A stretch of DNA of 64,000 bases, taken from contig QPMI01000044.1 in NCBI GenBank assembly GCA_004431415.1, forward strand, positions 372,001-436,000, given 5' to 3'. This DNA is from Cyanophora paradoxa (lineage: Eukaryota > Glaucocystophyceae > Cyanophorales > Cyanophoraceae). The notes below the pieces were generated by a model. That model had not been told where the DNA came from and searched no databases. It saw only the letters and a program-made list of their open reading frames with translations. This document shows positions 33,363-42,106 of this stretch, piece by piece. The position numbers and the translations under genes were made by a program. The first letter of the stretch is position 1, and each line of letters starts with the position of its first letter.

Positions 33363-33716
33363 ATGGCGTCGTTCTGCAGCCCGGTGCCGCTGCGAGCGGT
33401 GGCACACGCCTCGCCGGCATGTACAGCACGCAGCGTGGAGGTCGCACCTCCGCCCGGGTGCAACAGGGCGGTCGCGCGCCGCGCCTTCCTCGGGCAGCGG
33501 CTGCGGGCGTGTAACAGCGTGCACTTTGAGATAGCAACGTTGAGGAGCCCGCGTATCGTCGCCGAGAGCGGCAAGCAAGACGCCGTCTTCAGGGGCAAGG
33601 AAGTCGACCCAGCGACAGTGGACACGCGCCCGTACGGAGTCAACGAAGGACAGGCCGGCTGGCTGGGTGCGCGCGATCTGCAGCCGCCCGCCGCCGCGTA
33701 CGCTCCTGATCATTAG
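33363..33716 (+). CDS. Small putative plastid-targeted protein, function unknown
   Basis: Single open frame of 117 codons plus stop. It starts MASFCSPVPLRAVAHASPAC and has an Ala/Arg/Ser-rich N terminus with RRAFLGQRL near residue 40, which looks like a transit peptide with processing region. The mature part contains VAESGKQDAVFRGKEVDP and VDTRPYGVNEGQAGWLG. F at position 4 is shared in style with the MAFV start of the ACT protein. An intron cannot be excluded. I do not recognise the family. Neighbours: RWP-RK gene (divergent) and the phosphatase gene immediately downstream on the same strand. Confidence 0.5.
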   Translation: MASFCSPVPLRAVAHASPACTARSVEVAPPPGCNRAVARRAFLGQRLRACNSVHFEIATLRSPRIVAESGKQDAVFRGKEVDPATVDTRPYGVNEGQAGWLGARDLQPPAAAYAPDH

Positions 33717-33853
33717 CTGACACCCGCGCGCAGAGGTCGAACCGGGCTACGCAGTGTGGGTCGAGCGTGCGCATACGCGGCGGGGCTATCTTCTCCCCGT
33801 GCGATTCGATCTTATTGAAAGCTCGCGCAGGGCTCGACCCGGAGGGGAAGAGG

Positions 33854-35359
33854 ATGGGAGGCGTGCGGGCGCCGATCATCCGCCCGAAGCGGGCGACGGC
33901 GCCCCGGCCGACCCTCGTGCTCGATCTCGACGAGACGATGGTGCACAGCTTCGCCGAGGAGACGCGCGACGGGCGCTCCTACGATTAGTGCGCGCGCGAC
34001 CTCCCCGCCGTCCCGCTCGGCTCAGCTCCCAGCGGAGGAATGCGCCCCGAATCTGACGCTCGCGCACTCGCGCTCGCCCGCGCAGCTCGTTTCACATGCG
34101 GCGGCAGTACAGCCCGGGGGGCGGCTTCGAAGTCTACGTCAAGAAGAGGCCGTATGTCGACGAGTTCCTGCGGGAGGCGCGTACCCCGCCCGCCCTTGCC
34201 CCCCCCTCTCCCGCCTTCGCCCCCCCTCCTCCCCCGCTCACCCCCCTGCAGGTCTCTCAGATGTTCGAGCTCATCACCTTCACGGTGCGGCGGCACCCCC
34301 TCCGTTCCTGTACCCCCCTCCTGGGCTCATCCCCCCCTAGGCGTCCGGGACTGCGTACGCGGAACCCGTGTTCGATTTCCTGGAGGAGCCTTTCGGGGGG
34401 GTAGGCGAGCTCTTCGCCCACCGCCTCTACAACCCCGCCACGGTGCGGTACCCCCCGCGCATTCCCCCCACCGGCCGCTCAATCGCGTACACCCCTCCAA
34501 CAGCTTTATTTGAGGGGTAGCTACGTGAAGGACCTCTGCATCCTCGGGCGCGACCTCTCGCGGACGGTCATCATCGACAACAGGTTCCCCGCCCGGGCTC
34601 TCTCTCCCCCCCCTCCTTCCTCCCCCTTCCCCCCCCCCTCCCCCCCATCAAACGCCTCCCTCCTATATTCCTCCGCTCTCTCGGTGCCTTAGCTGGGCTT
34701 CGCTTTCTTCGCCCGTTGCTTCCCTCTGTTCCCTCCGCTCCTTAAGCTGCCCTCCTTAGTCCTGGCTTCCTTAGCCCGCCCCTCCCTCTGCTCCTTCGGA
34801 CCCTTAGGAGCCCGTACCCCTCCCCACCGCGCCCCGGCGGCTCTGAGCGGGGCGCCGCCGCCCCCTCCTCTCTATAGCTTCCTTCCGGGCCTCTCAGACT
34901 CAGATCTGAGTCTGCCCGGATCAGCTCCGTATCCTTTGCTCTAGATCGCTCCCCTGACTGCGGGGCAGCCCGCAGTGGTTCGGGTTCCAGCTCGACAACG
35001 GCATACCCATCCGCTCCTACTACGGCGAGGAGCAGGTACCCCCCTCGAGCTCGAATTCGAATTCGAACTCGAATCGAACTTTGTTCGCGCAGGACGACTC
35101 GCTGCTGCGGCTCCTACCCCTCCTCCGCGAGATCGCCGCCGCCGACGACGTCCGCCCCATCATCCGGAGGTCCGATTCGATCTGATCTCACCTGAGCCCG
35201 AGCCTAGCCCGGCCTCACCTGAGCCCGAGCCTCTTTTGAACGCGCGCTCGCAGGGAGTTTCCCTTGTACAAGAACCCGCATGCGGCGAAGCTGCGGCTGG
35301 GGCGGCGCGAGGACAACCCGTTGTACCGCAAGGACCCCCCGCCCCCGCACGGCGTGTAG
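33854..35359 (+). CDS. FCP1/SCP-type (NLI-interacting factor, HAD) protein phosphatase
   Basis: Start chosen at 33854 (MGGVRAPIIRPKR). The catalytic motif LVLDLDETMVHSF (DxDET) follows within about 30 residues. Exons: FEVYVKKRPYVDEFLREA; VSQMFELITFT; ASGTAYAEPVFDFLEE...LFAHRLYNPAT; SYVKDLCILGRDLSRTVIIDN; PQWFGFQLDNGIPIRSYYGEE; DDSLLRLLPLLREIAAADDVRPIIR; EFPLYKNPHAAKLRLGRRED, with the stop at 35357-35359. Order and motifs (DLDET, YVKKRP..DEFL, KDL..LGRDLS..IIDN, Q.DNGIPI, LL.LLPLL) are those of small CTD phosphatases, which dephosphorylate Ser/Thr, for example in RNA polymerase II tails. Introns are C-rich with GTACCCC donors (34191, 35036). The reading frame stays open for 16 codons after the stop. 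Confidence 0.9.
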
Positions 35360-35905
35360 GAGGGGGCGCTGGCGCGCGCGCGGAGGGCGCGGCTCGAGGA
35401 GCTCCGTTAGCTTAATCCTTATATGAACTATGATTGAATCATGTGGCAGTCTTGGAATAATTGGTGTGCGTTGATGAAGAGCGCCGGGTGCGGGTTCTCT
35501 GCTTACTCATGATGTGATGTTGTTTCGGTCTCTGCGCTCTTCGGTCCGGGATCCGGATCCATTTCTTGTCCCCTTTCCCCCTTCCCCCCTTAAGCTTCCC
35601 CCCCCCCCCCCATTCCCTCCCCCCCTTAAAGAGCTTAATTAAAGATTGCTGCACTGCGGCATCTGCGCATGCATCTTCGAGATACAGAGTACACGGTCAG
35701 CTCAATATTTACAGTATTTACAGCCTGGCAGGCCCTATACAAGGGCCTCTAGATCTGCGAAAACATGCGAATGCGATGTTGATATCGATGCGAATCGCAA
35801 ATGCGGGGACGACTCGGCGATCGCGAGCTGGCCGGCGCCATGGCAGGGAGCGAGGGATCGCGAGCTCGAGGATGCTGCTCTATAGCTAGATCTATATATA
35901 TATAG
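35360..35905. other. Intergenic region, non-coding
   Basis: Contains C-rich runs (35570-35630) and short AT-rich palindromes. Lies between convergent 3' ends; no gene seen. Confidence 0.5.
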
Positions 35906-36962
35906 CTACTCCATGGCGAGGACGTCGCATTCAGTGTCCGGCCCGCACTCGGTACCGGTGTTCTCGATCGGCGGCCCCGCGTAGGGGTGGCCCTCGGCCT
36001 CGACGGCGCGGCAGGCGAACTTGTTGCCAAACGTGCCCGGCCCGCAGTCTGGATTCTGATAGAGCTCAGCGGCGAGTGAATGGAAAAACTGCATCAGATT
36101 TGAAACTCGCCGCTCGCAATCAATATTGCAATATTGTCACAGTGTTTCTGTTTGAGCTGAGAGCTCGACTCGGCGAGCTCGCGATCGTTTTCGCGAATCT
36201 TATCCGATACAATGGCGCCTCTTGCTTTATATTACCTAGAACTATAGCTATTTCTAGTAACGTTATTCACGCACCGTATCCGCGGATGACGCGCAGGAAG
36301 AGCGGGGGGCCGGAGGGCGCCGACACAGTTCCGTCGGGGCGGACGAGGCTCGCGGTGCAGGCGTAGCGATCGCCGACGGTCCACGTCGGGAGGACTTGGG
36401 GAGAAATGTAGTCAGGAAGATCAAGGCCCTCTAGCTGCGCGCGCGCGATACGTATACGTGACGGACGATAGAATTTGTGGCGCACCTGCAGTCGGGGTGA
36501 ACAGGTCCACGGTAAAGTACATTGTGAGCGAGCCAGTTCCGTCAGAGGTGACGAGCTCGGAGGCGTCGAAGCTGGGACCGGAGCCGAGGTTTCGGCAGAG
36601 CAGGGTGGCCGTGTAATCGGTGCCTTCGACGCCTGCAAGGGCTGCTTGGAAGCCGATGACCAGTTCGACCAGGACGCTCTCTTTCAGGTCGCAGCCCCAA
36701 TGAAAATTCGAAGTCTGGTCGCCCCATTGCGACAACTGCTTCCGCAGCCACAGCCCATCGACGCGAGAGTTGTCTGGGAGAGGCCCCGCGGTCAATGCCG
36801 CGGCGCGCGGATCATGGAAGCGATAAATATAGTTGTATAAATAAGATCCGAGAGGACGCACGCACCAGCTGCAGCTGCAGCTGCAGCTGCGCTCGAGGCG
36901 ATGAGAACGGCGACAATTGCGGTGGCGTAGAAAAGCGCGGCGCTGCGCATGCGGCCCGCCAT
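35906..36962 (-). CDS. Secreted cysteine-containing protein of unknown family
   Basis: Start MAGRMRSAALFYATAIVAVL at 36962, followed by IASS and a run of Ala. This is a clear signal peptide that ends at a GTGCGTGC donor. Next exon (about 36820-36500): DNSRVDGLWLRKQLSQWGDQ, LKESVLVELVIGFQAALAG, DYTATLLCRNLGSG, SLTMYFTVDLFTPTA. Next: LEGLDLPDYISPQVLPTWT, DRYACTASLVRPDGTVS, LFLRVIRGYG. Last: QNPDCGPGTFGNKFACRAVE, TGTECGPDTECDVLAME with the stop at 35906. Several paired cysteines in the last exon suggest disulfides. Introns carry GAGCTC- and CTATAGCTAT-type palindromes. I do not recognise the family; an extracellular location is inferred from the signal peptide. Confidence 0.7.
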
Positions 36963-37414
36963 CGCGCAGGAATGCAGGCCTAGGACTGCAGCAGAAATGC
37001 TTCGCTGAAGCTGCTCAGCGGCTCGCGATTGCGAGCTCGAGAACGCGCCATGGCCGCATGTACATGCACCACGTGAACCAGTTTAATCTCGCGTCACGCG
37101 CGCGTCACGGCGTCCGGCAGTCACAAGAAGTTTCCTTTGCGCGTCACGCGTCAGTTCCGCCTTCGAACCAGTTCAGGCGCTCCCAAATATCAATTTACTA
37201 TAGCTAAGTCATCCGCGCGCACTGCTTTGGCCATCTCCGCGCGCACTGCTCTGGTCATCTCGTCGAGGGCGGCGCCAAGGCCCTGATCATGAGGGCGGCC
37301 GCGACAGCGCCTAGCATGGAACCTTCTGCGCCGACAGTCGCCCCGCGTCGAACTGCCGCCAGTGCGAAGGAAATCAGAGCGAAGTAAACGCGAATCGATA
37401 TCGATATTCGAGAT
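36963..37414. other. Upstream region of the secreted-protein gene, non-coding
   Basis: No coding signal. Contains several short GCGCGTCACGCG-type repeats (37087-37155) that may belong to the promoter. Confidence 0.4.
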
Positions 37415-38176
37415 TTAGGCGAGCAGCCGCGCACGCGCGCGGTTCTGGGCGGTGGCGCCGGCGCCATTTACGTACTTCCCCTTCATAAGTCGCCCTTCAT
37501 AGAGCTCAGGCTCCGAGGCTCCGAGCTCAGGTCGCCCTTCATACGCTTCGCGCGCCGTCTGCGCGTGGCTGCGCGTGCCGCGCAGTGCTTGCTCTGAAAT
37601 AATTACGAGATGTGCGATATTCACGACGTCTATAAACGCAAAATCCAAGCGTCTGATCATCCAAGGCTTGTGCTTGCAAATTGGGTTATTCGATCTAAGA
37701 ACTTTTCGGAAGCCAGAAGTCTGCATAATTGTTGAATAAGCTTCGGGCGCCGGCGGACTGGGGCAGGGCCTCCTCAAATTTAAGAGCTCGTCCCAAACGC
37801 GCCCGACGGGACCGTATACGTAGAACGGCTGCGACAGCGTCTGCGTGCACGCGCTTCGAGTAATTTGATTGTTCGAGTTCGGAGGGGGGCGGCGTTCCGT
37901 CGTCATGTGTACAGTCTGCCCTCCCCTATCTAAGCGACCGGGCAGTGGCTGCAGCTGTCGACTTGGGCGTGTTCCGAAGTACTGCCCCACGACCCTCACG
38001 TGCACGCTGCGCCATCGCAGTGCAGGCGGCCACGTTGCCACTTTAGCGGGGTCGACGGTCTTATCGGCCGGGGGCTTGGGGTACCGGGCTATAGCTAGTT
38101 TCGCGGGCTGGCCATGGGGCACCACCGTGGCACGACCTCGTTGACGTTCTGCCGTTATCATGGTATAATTAGACAT
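37415..38176 (-). CDS. Doubtful intron-free open reading frame
   Basis: An open frame from ATG at 38176 (MSNYTMITAERQRG) to a stop at 37415. Parts look protein-like (PPADKTVDPAKVATWPPALRW, PFYVYGPVGRVWDELLNL, FAFIDVVNIAHLVII). Lack of introns, the rest of the composition and no recognisable domain make it weak. It could be part of a spliced gene or chance. Confidence 0.22.
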   Translation of the reverse strand: MSNYTMITAERQRGRATVVPHGQPAKLAIARYPKPPADKTVDPAKVATWPPALRWRSVHVRVVGQYFGTRPSRQLQPLPGRLDRGGQTVHMTTERRPPPNSNNQITRSACTQTLSQPFYVYGPVGRVWDELLNLRRPCPSPPAPEAYSTIMQTSGFRKVLRSNNPICKHKPWMIRRLDFAFIDVVNIAHLVIISEQALRGTRSHAQTAREAYEGRPELGASEPELYEGRLMKGKYVNGAGATAQNRARARLLA

Positions 38177-38277
38177 TAGACGTCGACGCTCTTCCACCGT
38201 ATCGTCGCGGCGTAGGTTCGTCCCCGAACATGCGCGCAAAACGAAATCGCGATCCCAGTAGCGCGAAAGCGGTTGAG

Positions 38278-38337
38278 CTTGCGAAATTGTAAAGACCAAC
38301 TTCTATTGTAAAAGCTTGCGAAATTGTAAAAGACCAA
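38278..38337. repeat. Short direct repeat CTTGCGAAATTGTAAA(A)GACC
   Basis: A unit of about 22 bases at 38278-38299 recurs at 38315-38337 with one extra A. Surrounding sequence repeats ATTGTAAA(A) twice more. Confidence 0.7.
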
Positions 38338-38754
38338 TTGTAAAGACGCGATCTCGGGAGCGCCCTGCATGTAGGTGCGCCGCTGCCCGCAGCCGAGCAC
38401 GCGTGACCGAGCCGAGGGGTCGCGCGCGAGGGGAGGACTCTGCACATGTGCGTGCCACTAGGACTCTTTCATTAGATCCCGGTTCCCCCCTTGCACCCCC
38501 GGCGCGAAAATCGCGGCCGGGCCACTAGTATTCTGAGCTCGAGAGCCTCGATGCTCGGAGGGCATGCTTAAAAATATTAGAGGAGGAGCGATCGCGAGCT
38601 ATACGCGCACGGCGCTGGCGCCGCGAATTCGAACTCCGTATGCGAAGCGCTAGCAGCGCGACATTAACGCATATTCAAGCAGAAGGGTGCGACTTTTGCG
38701 CGCGTTCCAGAAGGGTGCGCATTTCGATTCGAATTCGTATATATACGCTCAAAA

Positions 38755-41402
38755 ATGACTTTCGCTCCGGATACCGATCCTTCAGCTTCCAGCGGGGCTC
38801 CCATGCACGCGATCATCCCGAAACCGAACAAGCGGCCGCGCGAAGAAGCCGTCGTCGCGGGCGGAATCGATATCGATGCATATGGCGGCGCGGACATTCT
38901 GGTCGATCGCGAGGGCGGCGGCGCGAGCGACGTCGGCAGCGGCGCGAGCGTCGAAGACATCGACAACGGCGAGGACGGCGGCGGCGCGAGCGCTAGCAAT
39001 AGCGGCTGCAGCGCGCTCGAGCAGATGCCCGACAACGTCCTCTGCTGCATCCTGAACCACGTCGGCCTCGACGAGCTCCTCGAGCACTGCCTCTGGACCG
39101 TGTCGCGCCGCTTCCTGCTCCTGATCCGCTTCGTTGGCGTCGGCGCCATTTTCGAGGGGGCCCTCGCCGCGCATCAGCTCGTCCCTGAACGCGAGGACAA
39201 ACACGACGAGCTTTTCCGCCTGGCGTCCCTCGGACGGCTGGGAATGCTCTCCGGCGCTGCCAGCCTCGAAATTTCGCTGGAGATGCTGCACACGTTTCTC
39301 GTCGGAACCAACTGCGAGCGAGTCCTCACGCAATTCCTGCGCGACGAAGGCCGCAAGATGTCGAGGATCAAGATCAGCGCCGACATCTACGACGGCTACA
39401 GCGGGTTCGATTCCGAGGAGGATGAACTGGACTTCGCCGAAGAGTGCCTCACGTGGGCGCGCGAGATCTTTCAGATTACCTGCATGGGTGCGAATTCACG
39501 TTTTCGCGGCAAATATTTATATGCATATGTTCAATTAGGATTTATGAATACTCGAATTGAACCAACCCTAGCTATAGGCCTTGTTCTAATCCTTAAGCTT
39601 GCTGGCACTTCGAATTCGTGCATTCGTTCATTGGAATTCGCTCTAAGAAACATTTCTGCTTTAATTTTCAGGTCTCGCTGGTACTTCGTCCCTTCGTTCG
39701 CTGGAATTCAATTATATCGCTGTCGGACCCCATCCCATTCCTTCTGCGGATCAGCTGCGCCTCTTCCTGTCCGGTCTCGCCGGTGCGCGCGCCATTTGAT
39801 GTAAATCATCTCTGAAAATTTGAACTCAACCGCCTGCGCAGGCCTGGAGGAGCTCACGCTCCCGTCGCAGCTCGTCCTGAAGACCTCCGCGATCGACGCC
39901 GTGGCTCGCGCCCTCCCGAGGCTCAAGCGGCTCGCCTTCGGGCGCTGGGAGGGCCACTCCGGCTGCCCCATGGGCTGCCTCTCTCCCTTTGCCGAGCTCG
40001 AGGAGCTGAACGTGCAGAGCGCCTCGCACGTGCCCTACGGCGCCCCGTCCCTCCCCAGCCTCCGCGTCCTCCGCGTCGGCGCCGGCAGCCGAACCGTCCC
40101 CAACACAGCGAGCTACGACCGGTTCCCGGATCGCCGGAGTTTGCAGCTGCGGCTGGGGAACATGCCTCTTCTCGAAGAGCTTAATATCGCGGTGCGCCGG
40201 TTTGTTACAGCCTTTATATGATTTTGTTATAGCCTTAAGGTGCGCCGGTTATAGCCTTAAGGTGCGCCGGTTTGTTATAGGCTTTATATGATTCTGCAGC
40301 GTAAATAAAGTCTAATTTACGTATACGTACGCCGCGGCCTGCCGCGGCTCTCGCTGTTTATGATTTGGCAGCATGGATCTATGCACGGGCAAATTAAAGT
40401 CTAATTTATAATTACGTATCTCAGATGGACGCGGCTTCGTTCTTGGACGCGGCGGCGCCGCCGCCCGCGCCCGCCCTGAAGCGGCTCGGCGTTACCCTCG
40501 TCTCGCCCGGCCCCTTCGAGCCGCTCTGCCGCGTGCTTTCTTCCTTGAAGAACCTCGAGGTGCATTGTAATTTTCGCGCCCAGTTTCGCGGACCTGCCTG
40601 CAGCTGTACCGAGCACCAGTTTCGCGTCTCGAATTTTGCGCCTAGTTTCGCGGGGGCCCGGCCCAGCCTGCCTCGTACCGACGATCGCGACCCGCGTTCT
40701 CGTGTTTTTCGCATGCAGGAGCTCAGCGTCCGCTTCGTCGTCAATGTGCCGTCGCTCGAGGCGGCCGCCATCGCCCGCGCGGGGGCCGGGGCGCTGGTCG
40801 CCTGGAGCCACGACTTCCACGTAGGCGCGATCGCGAAGACTATCTAATATATATCTATCTATCTGAGATAGATAGATATCTGGTAGATTGCTATAGATAT
40901 CTATAACGCCATCTATCTATCTAATGACGAATTCCACGTGCACGTAGGCGCCGCCGCGGGCAGGACGCCCCTCTCGCGGGCGGAGGCGGCGGCGCTCGCC
41001 GCCTGCCCCAAGCTGACCTCCGCCACGCTCTGCCACCCGTTTCCCGATCGTGAGCACGCTTCGGACTTGGACGAATTCGAATTCGGAGGAGAGCTCGCGG
41101 CATACCGCGCGCTGGGGCGCCTCCTGTACCCCGCCTTCGGCAAGCACCTCCGCTTCTGCCTGCACCTCGGCCAGCCCGCCGCGCAGGTCGACGTCGCGTT
41201 CGAATTCCATCCCTCGGCAAAGTTCAATTAAATCCTGCTCATAATTTGCCTATATGAATATTTCTCCTATATACCTATATATAGAGTTTAAGTCAAGCAC
41301 CTCAACCAGCCCGCGGCGCAGGTCGCGGCGCTGCGCCAGATCGCCCCCCACGCGGATTTTGTCGGCCCCAACGCGGCCGCCGGCGCCGCGCACGTGCATT
41401 AA
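38755..41402 (+). CDS. F-box protein with leucine-rich-repeat-like C-terminal region
   Basis: Start MTFAPDTDPSASSGAP at 38755 and a basic KPNKRPREE patch. An acidic/Gly-rich stretch is followed by the F-box (ALEQMPDNVLCCILNHVGLD, SRRFLLLIR) and a long helical exon to about 39484. After introns come LRR-like segments: LEELTLPSQLVLKTS, ARALPRLKRLAFGRW, ELEELNVQSASHVPYG, SLPSLRVLRVGAGS, MPLLEELNIAV; then ALKRLGVTLVSPGPF, SSLKNLEVHC, ELSVRFVVNVPSLEAA, ALAACPKLTSATLCHPF, LHLGQPAAQ; and a last exon HLNQPAAQVAALRQIAPHAD, AGAAHVH, with the stop at 41400-41402. F-box proteins recruit substrates to SCF ubiquitin ligases; the substrate is unknown. Introns are AT-rich and palindrome-rich. Confidence 0.8.
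40851..40879. repeat. Intronic perfect hairpin of TATC/GATA units
   Basis: Fourteen bases ending TATCTATCTATCT pair perfectly with the fourteen after the central G at 40865. It sits in an F-box gene intron that also carries further CTAT repeats (40905-40922). Confidence 0.85.
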
Positions 41403-42106
41403 TTTTAATATATATATTTGCACACCAGCGACGCTGAACCTACTTATAATTAAATCGAAAATCGACCGCCGGCGCCGTGCACGTGCATGTGTGCGTGCAC
41501 AACAGCGAAGCTGAATCTAATTAAAATCAAAACTCACGCGTACGATCCATCGCAATGTGATCATAATATCCAATAGAGCGGTCGACGTCGCAGTTCGCGG
41601 GGCAGCTGCAGAGGCGCCCGGCGACGAGTTAACGTTCCCGCAAAGGTGATCGTGCATGCGCATGTGACTCGGTACCGGTGATCGATATTTCATTATCAAA
41701 TATATGCATGCTCGATTTATATCCGAGCTGCAGCGGTCAACGGCTACGGGGGCCTCGAGTGCCCGGGGCCCCCAGCTGCACTGCGCGCGGCAGCCCGGCT
41801 TCCGCCTACATATCATTTTCTTGCACATATGCATATGCATGGCGTAACTGCAAGAGGCCACACGCGCGCGCGCCCCTGCAGCTGACAGATTTGAAAAGCT
41901 GGAAACACACTGGCGACAGATCTAGAGGACTGTGTATGTAAATGTACATTTGCGAAAAAAGATCGCCGAGTCGGTCTTACTGTGTTATCGTTTGATTTAA
42001 CTACCTATAGCTACGGAGGGTTCGCCTCACCGCAGTCTCTAAAAAAGGTCTTCATGATCATAAATGGAGGATCACTCGTATAACATAACGGTAGCTAGGG
42101 CGAAGC
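41403..42106. other. Intergenic region, non-coding
   Basis: Lies between convergent genes. No coding signal; contains ATGCATATGCAT-type palindromes (41825-41840) and a TCATGATCA motif near 42053. Confidence 0.5.

Noticed and set aside
38130-38176. Peptide TMITAERQ resembling the start of E. coli LacZ (vector contamination)
   Set aside because: Only four residues (TMIT) match and the flanking DNA has no vector features; coincidence.
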